64,000 nucleotides of DNA from a virus, in IMG/VR virus record IMGVR_UViG_3300027746_000020, positions 1 through 64,000 of that record; one strand, given 5' to 3'. How positions within the stretch are numbered: position 1 is the stretch's first letter; every line of letters begins with the position of its first letter. The notes beneath the pieces are model-generated. The model ran no database searches. It saw only the letters and a program-made list of their open reading frames with translations, and was not told the DNA's origin. The translations under genes were made by a program, and so were the position numbers. This document shows, in pieces, positions 16,620 to 25,900 of this stretch.

Positions 16620-18683
16620 CTACGGGATTGTAGATATGTATTTAGTCCATGTTCCGGGCAGGCTGCTTATTGCCGGAGTCCATGTAGGTTTAGAGAAGAT
16701 GAGATCTGTCGTCGACACAGTCACATTTACTGCTGCTGACGGAGGGTTCGTGGAGAGAAGGTCATCGATTAGAGCACCTTGGGCTCGGGCCCACCCTACT
16801 TTGGTGTAGCTGGGAGAAGGTAGCTGAATCTCTCCTGTGTACCCACCTGCAGGTAAAAATATCTGACTTGTAATTTCAAATCTATCTGTGTGGCAGAATA
16901 CGGAGCGGTTCATACCAAAACTTATATCGCCTGCCCCAGGGGATGTAGCACCGTAAGAGACCCCAGTTTCATAGATTACACGAGAATAGTCAGAGTTGTA
17001 CTGAGATGCAACTGCTGAAAGAGATGGCCCAGTTAAACTCAAAACATTCTTTGGAAAAATTGTGCTTTCATGCACAAAAACGACATTACCTGTGCTATCA
17101 GCTTTGACTACAGACTGCTTACTCATATTAGTGATATTCTTAAAAGCAGTTATTGAGTTAAAATCTGCACTGAACTCGACCGTGGTGCCACCAGCAGCAT
17201 TCATAAGAATCTTACCATTAGAAAGTTTAACTGCCTTGGGGTATCCATCTGCCCTTCTACGCGTAGTATCAAATCTCCGTACTACTGTGACAGAGTTGGT
17301 GACTAAGTTGAGAGTAATGAGTGAGTATCTATCTGTATCAGAAGGATTACTCAATATAGGTGTGCCCATACCACACACCATGAAGACGTCTGCGCTGTAA
17401 CTGATACAAGAACTCCTGTAATAATTTGAAGGGACTGCGTTGTTAACCCTAAATACTCTAAGGACATCCCCGTTGTTTGCATCTAAAATGCAAAACGTCG
17501 GCGAGAAAAGCTGAACCACAAGTTTATTGTTAAAAGCGTCATACTTAACCTCAGTTAAAAGGACGATTGAAACCCCTGCAATAGCTGTCATTTGAGTCGT
17601 CCATAATACGTCACCATCTCCTGTAATTTTCAGAATGGCAATACGACTTCCTCCAGAAAAGCCCACATACAAAGCTCGCCCACTATCGTCATAGTCTAAA
17701 TACAGTTCAGTATTAACTCCTGGTGTATGAGCAATAAATTTGTTCCACGCGAGATCTCCGTTACTGTACAGTTTTGTAATTGAAATTCCCGGTGTTCCGC
17801 CGTTAGAGGTTAGTATGGCATGGTAAATTGAACCGAATTGACTAATTCTAACTCGACCGCCCGCCCCTGAGTCGTTACCTGAATACTTAGTCGTCCAAGC
17901 ATCTGGTACATAATCAGTATCTGGGTCTTTACCTATGTAATCGCAGTCAGCACAGCTTGAGGTGGGCTCCTCAATCGACACAGCTGCAGCAAAAGGTGTG
18001 TTTCCGCCTACGCTTCCAGTAACCTGTACGATGTTAGGTACTAAGGAAACCTTCATATCACCGTAACCCTTTATCCTTCCCTGCCACTTAGGAACCTCCG
18101 CGAAAAACCATTTGATATAACTCCCGCCTGTCAGCATGTACGTCGCAAGTTGTTGCGCGACGCCTGCGAGCACCGCATCGGGAATGATTAAGCTCCCGTA
18201 TGTCCCATTAACAGAGTCCCACAACGCCATAATCGTCTCTGCCGTCGAGTCGGAGATATTGGTGTAGTCAAGTTGCAGAGAAGCTCCACCTTTTGAATCC
18301 GCCCACAAATGGTGCTCTATCTCTCCCGACTGTGCCGGGTGCTCAGTGACAACGTACCTAGGCGGTTTGAATTGAAGTGCGGTAGGCACGATCTCGGGGA
18401 AGAACTTACTGCTTGTAATCGTCCCCCCGAGTGTGCTTCTCTCAAGGACAAGATTACGACTGGTATGGGTAAATGTTAGTTTAGAGAATCTTCCTACGCT
18501 AGGAACTCTCGCAAGACGCAGTTCTTCAGAGAGCAGGCTATACGATTTAACAGATACACGACCTTGGATAAAGACTCTTGAAATGACAAGATCCCTTGTG
18601 ACCAAGTCGGAACCCATGAGGTACAGGGAACTACGGCCTATAACAAGATTTTGACTTGCGTGGGTGAAGGTATAAATTGCCAT
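16620..18683 (-). CDS. Large tail fibre/tip protein with internal repeat and propeller-like region
   Basis: 687 residues. The N-terminus has a duplicated strand unit (TFTHASQNLVIGRSSL near residue 4, TFTHTSRNLVLERSTL near 70). Residues about 95-240 are shared with the next gene. After a Cys-rich turn (SSCADCDY, about 250) residues 280-600 carry repeated blades with D-x-x-G-x-x-L-x-x-x patterns such as YSNGDLAW and GDGDVLW, as in beta-propellers. Likely a receptor-binding or tail tip component. It abuts the hub gene with a one-base gap. Low GC. Confidence 0.55.
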   Translation of the reverse strand: MAIYTFTHASQNLVIGRSSLYLMGSDLVTRDLVISRVFIQGRVSVKSYSLLSEELRLARVPSVGRFSKLTFTHTSRNLVLERSTLGGTITSSKFFPEIVPTALQFKPPRYVVTEHPAQSGEIEHHLWADSKGGASLQLDYTNISDSTAETIMALWDSVNGTYGSLIIPDAVLAGVAQQLATYMLTGGSYIKWFFAEVPKWQGRIKGYGDMKVSLVPNIVQVTGSVGGNTPFAAAVSIEEPTSSCADCDYIGKDPDTDYVPDAWTTKYSGNDSGAGGRVRISQFGSIYHAILTSNGGTPGISITKLYSNGDLAWNKFIAHTPGVNTELYLDYDDSGRALYVGFSGGSRIAILKITGDGDVLWTTQMTAIAGVSIVLLTEVKYDAFNNKLVVQLFSPTFCILDANNGDVLRVFRVNNAVPSNYYRSSCISYSADVFMVCGMGTPILSNPSDTDRYSLITLNLVTNSVTVVRRFDTTRRRADGYPKAVKLSNGKILMNAAGGTTVEFSADFNSITAFKNITNMSKQSVVKADSTGNVVFVHESTIFPKNVLSLTGPSLSAVASQYNSDYSRVIYETGVSYGATSPGAGDISFGMNRSVFCHTDRFEITSQIFLPAGGYTGEIQLPSPSYTKVGWARAQGALIDDLLSTNPPSAAVNVTVSTTDLIFSKPTWTPAISSLPGTWTKYISTIP

Positions 18684-18684
18684 A

Positions 18685-21600
18685 TTATCCTCGCTGTATC
18701 ACCCAGTTCGCGTCAGTGACATACGTTGTCCAATTCTTCGTGATCATCGAATACCCTTCCGCATCTGTTGGATGAAAGGTGGCGGACACCTCTATATCAC
18801 GGTTGCTATCAATCGACACTTCGTCTACTTTGTACGTCCGTGTCTGTGATGATGTCTTTTTCTTAAGAAATATGATACCTACCGGCGAAGCTCTACCGTC
18901 CGTGCCGACTGTCAGAGTGATCTCGCTAACAGTAGGGCTGACTCCATCCCAAGCTGTCACAGAATGGGTGCCGACAAATAGAAGATCCGGCCTAGTGGTG
19001 ATAAGCGTACCGTCCCCTAGTACGACACCATTAGCAAACTCGTCGTAGTAAGTGTAGTCAAGCGCAACCCTGATGTAGGCGCCTGGATATAGACCTCCTA
19101 GGATACCTGAAGGTCGAGTGCTAAACTTTATTTCGTGAGTAATTAAACGACGTAGGCGTATAATGTAGCAAAGTGCATCCACACACTGTTCAAAATTTGT
19201 GCAGTAGTCAGATAGGTCAAACGATTCGATAGGGTCAGATTCTGGTCGGTCGGCTTCTCTGACCCTTACCTCCCGTTCCACCGGGAAAACTCCACTGTTG
19301 CTGAATGAGGAGCGAGAACGTTCCTCTCTCCATTTCCCAGAAGCCTGAATTGGTTGTCGGTCCTCCTCAGAAATGAATGAGAGAGAGAAAGACCCAGTAA
19401 CAATGTTCCCTGCGGTGTAAAGGCCCGTGATAGGAGGCTTGCCGTCCTCGGGGAAAACAACGGCAGGCTCCATCGAAAGCTTTCCGTTTTTCTCTGTAAT
19501 ATCGATCAACATCGTGGCTCCTATGTCGGCGAGCCATTGGCGTAAGTTTGTCTTCTCCGCCAAGACTCCGTCGAAAAAGTAGCGCCGCTTCTTTAGCCAG
19601 GTCGCGGTGTTGCTAAAGCCAGTACGGTCGATCTGCAGTTCGCTCATGGACTGGCCCAGTCCTAGACGGGAGCTACGGGCTAGGTCGTAGGCAATGTCGG
19701 GGAGCAGGTTAGATGGGCCGAAAGCATTTGCATCGAGGAGGCGGCGTACCATCCGGCCTCCGGTGACTCGGACGGAAAATTGGGAGAATTGGCTCCATTC
19801 GGTGGCGGCGCGGAACACTCCACCAACAATGGCGAGAGAGTCGTATTGAGGTGTTGTAGCGTTTGAGGTTATGACATTGACATAGACAACTTCATGTTCG
19901 GGGCCTTGAGATACAGTCGTTTGCACCTCTTCATAGACGAAAGCCTCCGCAACTTTTCCCCAAGGGTCAAGCATGGAGTTTTCATCGGTCCAGTTATAGC
20001 CTAGGTCTTGTGACGGTTCCCAAGCATAAAGCTTAAAATTATCAGGTGTATTCGATATGATCGTACCCGACCATGTGACTAGATAACCGCCTAGGTTTAA
20101 TGTCGTAGAGGACGTTATATTCCCATCGAGTACGATGAATGGAGCTGAGGCGTAGCCATTTCTAATCTCCCACCCAGTAAGAGGTTCAAGTCGTACTTCG
20201 GGTTCAATAGCTGTAGGTAATTCAATACGAATATAGTTGTACATCGCTTGAGAGCTTTGACTGCGAAAGCCGAAAGAGGCGGGCACAGATGTCCAACTGC
20301 CACCTTCGCTGCGAATGTACATACGGTGAAAAGAAAAACGTTCGGCGGTATCGTTGACTACCCCTGACTGGAAATTAGTGACGTAAATTGGTTTATCCTG
20401 ACTATAGACCTTTTTGTTTTCTCTAAACCCAGCGTCATAGTTAATATCAGCCATCGGCTTGGCGTCTTTGAAATTACAAAGACCTCCAGCTTTAATGCCT
20501 ACAGTGGACTTGAAGCCTATTTCAAAACATTTAACCTGTTGGTTTATATGTATATTGGCAAGCGCACACCTAAATATCTGAGCAAAGTTTGTGGCGGACT
20601 TATAGTTAGATCCGTTATTGAGGTTAGCCAGATTCAGCATTTGGTTTGTCGACTCTTTGCCCCATTCTGGAGGTTTAATGACTTTACCTGGATTATTTTC
20701 ATCAATGTCGATTATCTGTGCAATACTAAGGCTACCCGCTCTTACTACTGTGAAAGTGTAATACATGGACGTTCCTCCTGAAGGAGGATTATTGTCAACT
20801 TCGCTGCGAAACACATCACCTTCTACTGATGTCGCAATCAATACTGCAAGACACGAACCTGCTTTGTATAGTTCACCTATAGTCAGCGCGTCTGCTGCGC
20901 TCATTTGGCGACTAGCCACAGTGTTCGCAACATCCCCACAGTTTGCGTAAGCGTCTGGTGCCCCTACCGGATTATTCGTGTTGCCTGAATTAAAGCATAT
21001 TCGTGTAGTCGCATCAGACGTACTGGAGAGAAGATAAGTAAATGTGTCTCCAACATTAAGCGCTGTAGATCCCGTGCTTGTGGAAATAATCCCACTACGC
21101 CCTGACCACCAGTATTTTGACTTCCACATCTCAGCGAGAGCTAGTGGATCGTCAATTATTTTTACAAGGTACGATTTACCATTATCTTGACTCTCGGTCG
21201 CTATGTTAATAGTCGGCCTCATTCGCGGGTTGACACGGACTCCGAGGTTGTTTGGTATTAAGCTATAGACACCGAAACTTGTCTGCGTTGATGGTTTAGA
21301 TGTGAAACATGAGTCAGGTAACCAAGCATTGCCTGTCGAACGGACACAGAAGACATCAGCACCTCCGGTGGTTTCAGCATTTCCAATATCAGTGGATGGC
21401 GAACGACCCAATAAATAATTATCACTCTTTAACCGACCACCGTTGTCAGAGTAATACAGAGTTAGTCTACCTGCATCTTGCGCTGCAGCGGCAGAGCTTA
21501 TGTCATAGCCACCTAAAGTATTGTCGCCTATGGCGAAGCTAGTCGGATCAATACAGGCAACCCGCCCTTCCCCGAGCATGAAGACTGCGCGTAGTACCTG

Positions 21601-22068
21601 ACTTCCACCTGTACTAAGTAATTGGCTCCAGAGCAAGTCCATGTTGACTCTAACTCCGCCATAACGCCCTTCCGGCCTCGGGGGATTGCTTTGCGCTGCG
21701 AGGTAGCGCTGGTTGGCATAGATCACCGGGGTGGTAGTACCTAGAACAGCAGGACGCTGAACAGAGTCAAAACCTCGGCGAGGAGCAAACCGCTGGTTTC
21801 TGGTGATGGTGACTGGATCTTGGGTTTGAGTCCTGATCCCACCATTGCCTCCGGTGCTGGCCTTTGGCTTAAAGAAGCTGGCTGCAATAGTTAACCCTAC
21901 GGAAATTATCGTTGAGATGATGGCTACGGTCTCCAAACCTGCCTGGGGTTTGGAAGGGTCGATCTTCACCTCACGGTTAATCTGCTCCTGGAACCACTCC
22001 ATCTCTTCGGACGTCAGTCCGAGCATCTGCGCCAGGTAGTCGTGGCTGGGAAGCGGCCGGTAGCCCAT
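18685..22068 (-). CDS. Central tail hub / host-specificity (J-like) protein
   Basis: 1,127 residues. Size, place directly after the NlpC/P60-like gene, and an N-terminal hydrophobic segment (residues 47-65) followed by NQRFAPRRGFDSVQRPAVLG fit the lambda J-type hub, which closes the tail tube and carries the fibres. The C-terminal third (DPIESFDLSDYCTNFEQC, then FVGTHSVTAWD) reads like the hub fibronectin/insertion region. It starts at the ATG overlapping the previous stop at 22068. Confidence 0.75.
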   Translation of the reverse strand: MGYRPLPSHDYLAQMLGLTSEEMEWFQEQINREVKIDPSKPQAGLETVAIISTIISVGLTIAASFFKPKASTGGNGGIRTQTQDPVTITRNQRFAPRRGFDSVQRPAVLGTTTPVIYANQRYLAAQSNPPRPEGRYGGVRVNMDLLWSQLLSTGGSQVLRAVFMLGEGRVACIDPTSFAIGDNTLGGYDISSAAAAQDAGRLTLYYSDNGGRLKSDNYLLGRSPSTDIGNAETTGGADVFCVRSTGNAWLPDSCFTSKPSTQTSFGVYSLIPNNLGVRVNPRMRPTINIATESQDNGKSYLVKIIDDPLALAEMWKSKYWWSGRSGIISTSTGSTALNVGDTFTYLLSSTSDATTRICFNSGNTNNPVGAPDAYANCGDVANTVASRQMSAADALTIGELYKAGSCLAVLIATSVEGDVFRSEVDNNPPSGGTSMYYTFTVVRAGSLSIAQIIDIDENNPGKVIKPPEWGKESTNQMLNLANLNNGSNYKSATNFAQIFRCALANIHINQQVKCFEIGFKSTVGIKAGGLCNFKDAKPMADINYDAGFRENKKVYSQDKPIYVTNFQSGVVNDTAERFSFHRMYIRSEGGSWTSVPASFGFRSQSSQAMYNYIRIELPTAIEPEVRLEPLTGWEIRNGYASAPFIVLDGNITSSTTLNLGGYLVTWSGTIISNTPDNFKLYAWEPSQDLGYNWTDENSMLDPWGKVAEAFVYEEVQTTVSQGPEHEVVYVNVITSNATTPQYDSLAIVGGVFRAATEWSQFSQFSVRVTGGRMVRRLLDANAFGPSNLLPDIAYDLARSSRLGLGQSMSELQIDRTGFSNTATWLKKRRYFFDGVLAEKTNLRQWLADIGATMLIDITEKNGKLSMEPAVVFPEDGKPPITGLYTAGNIVTGSFSLSFISEEDRQPIQASGKWREERSRSSFSNSGVFPVEREVRVREADRPESDPIESFDLSDYCTNFEQCVDALCYIIRLRRLITHEIKFSTRPSGILGGLYPGAYIRVALDYTYYDEFANGVVLGDGTLITTRPDLLFVGTHSVTAWDGVSPTVSEITLTVGTDGRASPVGIIFLKKKTSSQTRTYKVDEVSIDSNRDIEVSATFHPTDAEGYSMITKNWTTYVTDANWVIQRG

Positions 22069-22466
22069 CAGACGGGGATGTAATAACTAGGGTTGTGGAG
22101 TTTGTCGAGAGGAACGGTGGTCAAACCTTGGCGGTGGTGAACCCCGAGGAGTAGTCGATCGGGAACAACAACACCTATACCGAAGGAAATAGGGGTAATA
22201 AGCGGAACTAGAGACCAGAGTTCTTCTCTATGTGGAGCTTCGATGGTGACAAGTTGGAACGCTTCGTAGAGATCAGTCCAACGGCGTTGTCGTGCGAGGT
22301 CTTCCCAGTGAGGTTCAATATCTGGAGGATTCAATCCTAGATCGGTCATCATAATATGAGCCATCTTCAGACAACAACACGCTTCCCCTTCGCGGGGGTC
22401 GGCGCCTAATCGATGCGGGAGTCCCAGCCAGGAATGCCAGTCGGTGTAGTTGGATCGGGAGGCCAT
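22068..22466 (-). CDS. NlpC/P60-like tail tip peptidoglycan hydrolase
   Basis: 132 residues. LPHRLGADPREGEACCCLKM places a Cys in the same setting as the catalytic Cys of lambda K-like NlpC/P60 proteins (G-x-D-x-x-x-G-x-x-C-x-C-L). LLLGVHHRQGL near residue 107 supplies the expected His. In siphophages this gene precedes the hub gene and aids wall penetration. The domain is short, and a double Cys (CCC) makes the exact nucleophile uncertain. Confidence 0.6.
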   Translation of the reverse strand: MASRSNYTDWHSWLGLPHRLGADPREGEACCCLKMAHIMMTDLGLNPPDIEPHWEDLARQRRWTDLYEAFQLVTIEAPHREELWSLVPLITPISFGIGVVVPDRLLLGVHHRQGLTTVPLDKLHNPSYYIPV

Positions 22467-22487
22467 AGGCCAGTCTATGACCGACGC

Positions 22488-22973
22488 TCAGGAGGAGATA
22501 ATGTTACCGGAGGGAGGAAGATTACCTACGCGGAAGGACGAAAGGAAGCCTTTAGGGACTTGCTGAGATACTGCGTCGAGGGGATTTCTAAGGTTAATTG
22601 CGCATTTTTCTTCGTCTTGTGGTCCGCCGCTACAGGCCCATATTTGTGTGAGTGCTGTTGTAGACTCGACTGGATCAACTCCTTCAGCAATAGTAATGAT
22701 AACTGTTTGTATTTCAATAAGCCAGCCGGAAAGGATGGCCTCGGTAAAGAGCGATACCGTTAAGTCATTAGGGATCGAGACAAGACCGCCAGAGGATGTG
22801 GCTCCGCCTCTTTTGGATGAGGTGCCGGAGACTCCGAAGGGGGCAAAGTTATAGTATTGTCCAGAGTAAAGTCTGGTTTTGTGGATGAAGTAGTTCTGGA
22901 ACGCCCTTGCCGGGATGTAGTTACCAGATTTGTCTATAAAGCGGATGTATTCCGCGAAGCTAGATCGTATCAT
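22488..22973 (-). CDS. Minor tail tip protein (L-like position)
   Basis: 161 residues. The order tape measure - this gene - NlpC/P60 - hub matches the lambda H-M-L-K-J order, so it probably occupies the M/L position. Residues about 90-100 (EIQTVIITIAEG) and two Cys (positions about 112 and 121) are notable; whether they are part of an L-like iron-sulfur site is unclear. Its start touches the tape measure stop. Confidence 0.55.
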   Translation of the reverse strand: MIRSSFAEYIRFIDKSGNYIPARAFQNYFIHKTRLYSGQYYNFAPFGVSGTSSKRGGATSSGGLVSIPNDLTVSLFTEAILSGWLIEIQTVIITIAEGVDPVESTTALTQIWACSGGPQDEEKCAINLRNPLDAVSQQVPKGFLSSFRVGNLPPSGNIISS

Positions 22974-25900
22974 TAGCCTAACCCCAGAGCTTTACGAATG
23001 CGTGGGTCACCGTGCATGCCGCTGTAGGCGAGGTCACGACCCTGATGTGCCGCTTGCCGCATCCCTTTTCTGAATTGCTCTTCAGTGACATAGTTGACGC
23101 TACCGATAGTTTGAGCGTCATACTTGACATTGATGTCGCCACCGGAAAGGGTCATCGGGCTCGGGGAAGAGGGGGTTCCCATGGGGGTCAGGGCGGCACG
23201 GGTTTCCTGGAACATCCCAGCGGTGGCGTTTGCTGGGAGGATTGAGCCGGACCCGGAGGGGGAGAAAAGCTCAGGGCCGTTTTCACCGACGAGGTAGGAG
23301 CGATTGGGGAGGACCGGGCCGCCGGAGGCGCGGGCACCGCCGAAGAGGCCGCCTGTGGAGAAGAGGCCACCGCCCAGCAGGCCCCCGATGCCGCCGAAGA
23401 TCCCGGCCAGGCCGGTGAGGGTGTTGAAGGTGCCTCCCTTGCCCATCTGGGAGATGCCTCCGAAGATGGTGGCCGCGCCCGTAGCGAGACTGGTGATTCC
23501 CCCGAGGGTGGTCTGCAGACCGGATGCTGCCTGGGTGGCGGCTGGGGCGATCTCCTTGAGGTTCTTGGTAACGCTCGCCAGGGCAGTGGAGGTGTCCATT
23601 CCAGGCGCAGCGGCACCGAAGGCGGACTCGGGGGAGAAGCTAGAGAGGGTTGCTGGGAAGGAGGTTTGAACGCCGGATAGCGAACGAGGGCCGTTAACGA
23701 TGTTGTTAACCGCTCCTGTAGCTGAACTGTAAAGCGCAGCCGTTAGATTATCCACTGCAGTGGAGACATTTGTAAGAGCCGTTGTATTAGCCACCATTGG
23801 GTCATTTTTGACCCCGAGAAACTTAGAGAATACAGCATCCATTTGCTTTTCAAGCGGATTAAAGGCATATTCCGAGAACATGTCTAGGATCTTGCCGGTG
23901 AAGCCTTCGGTGAAGGACTTAACAGATTCACCTATGTCTCCGCCAGACAGGGCCGCTCTGAATATACCTTTGAATCCTGTGATGAAGGTGCTGGTCGCTT
24001 CGTGAGCCATGGCAAGTTTCTCGGCGACCTTTGCGGTCGCTCCTTCAAAATTACCAAGAGCGACTGCGCTTGAACGAAGTGCAGCAGCGTTTCTCTCAAA
24101 TAAAAATGAAGTAGCCGGATCTTTAAGTTCTTGGCTTTTGCTAAGACGCTCTTGCTCAATCTGTAGATTGGTTGAAGAGAGTCGTGCTCCAACGTAGTCA
24201 TTTTTGGCACGAAAGAGTGCCGATCTATCAGACTGCATTTGCAGCATGGACAGACTCTGCCTAGTAGTAGCTTGCTCTATATTGTCCTTAAGTTCAACAG
24301 CGTATTTTTGAGCACGGGTCAGCACAACAAGCTCACGCTTTAAGTCGTATTCTTTTTCAAGATCTGCGAGGAACACCTCACGTCTTGCAGCTTCGTCCTT
24401 CTCTAATGCAGCAACTTCCTGAGCTGTGACTCCTTTGAGGTTCTTGTATTTCTGCAACCATATAAGTGTTTGTTCGTTAATCGCGGCTTTAGCCTTAGCC
24501 TCCTCCATGTCAATTTGATATATCTCAGGGTCGAAAGCTTTACCTGCTTCTTCTGATATTGTACGAAGGCTGATTTTAAGATTCTCTACTGAGTTATCGA
24601 GTTCCTTAAAATCTCTTTTGGGATATAGATTCTTCAGAATATCTGTGAACTGAGCTTTGCTATTTATGGTGTCGAGTCGGGCCTGTAGAGCAGCGAACTG
24701 AGTGTTTAACGCTTTTAGGGCATCAACTGCGTCTCGATACTCCCTGGTCTGAATTGCCGGGAGATTCTTCAGGTTCATCACAGGTTGAGATACGGTGAAG
24801 GCTGTTGGAACGGCGCTATTACCGCTGCCGAGGGCCTTCTCCATTGCAGCTCGCCTTGGGCCGGTTGCAGCCTCGGCACCGCCCTTCAAGGAGGTGAACA
24901 GGGCGTTACCTCCCTTACCGACGCGAGCCCCGCTGAGCATGAGTTCAGCGTTGTTAAAATCTCCTGCGTCGATGTATCCAGCAGCGACAGGGTTTAATGC
25001 ACGAATGTATTTGGAGACAGCAGAGAACTGTTTGTTTTTGTCATCGGCGAGAAGGTTCGCCGCTTCCGCCGGAGTTAGTAAGCCCCTGGTTAAGGCGTCT
25101 GTGCGTGTAGAGTCTTTGAATTGAAAGCGCCCTAATGTCCCTGAACTCCGGTTAATTGCAGAGTTGTTGTCTGTGCTCTCTCCCATAGCTACCATAGACA
25201 GAAAGCGGAACATGTTAGAAGCGATACCGCCACCAGTCGAGGAGGCATTACCTTTAATCTTCAGACTATTAGCGACAGTATTGACAGGATCGACGAGCTT
25301 ACCCATGACATCTACCAGCTTGTAATGGAGATGAGGGTCGTACCCTGGTGGTGGGTTGTTGATGGTCCCAATTTGCATGCCTGGAGAAACACGAGAACCT
25401 ACTCTCATGTCACTCCCTAGTCGTATATGACCGTAGGTTCCGGTCTCCCCGCTATCGTACTTGACCACCGCAGCATCGCCATTACCGCCGAAGTTCTTAA
25501 GGATATTGATGAGTGTTCCTGCAAGACGGGCGTTAACGCGAGAACCTGGAGCGGCCCCGATGTCCTGAGCCCCGTGGGCTTCGACTACGCCACCTGCGCG
25601 TGTACGCGGGGAAGTGAAACCGCCACCATTGGCGGTTGGAGTTATCACGCCGCCGGGAAGGATATTTCCCTCACCGTTCTGCCCCCCAGCAGCGAGAACC
25701 GCAGCTTCGTTCTGCTTTTGAGCTAGAACGTAGTTTGCAACGTCCATTTCAAACTTACCAATCCTCTCTTTGATCGCGAGGATGCGTTCTTCCACAGAAA
25801 GTCTGTAATCAACGACGGATTTGTCAAGTGCCGCTGCTTGTACCTGAAGCTGACGCTTGGTGGCCTCAAGTGATAGTTCGGCTTTTTTCTTGGTCGATAT

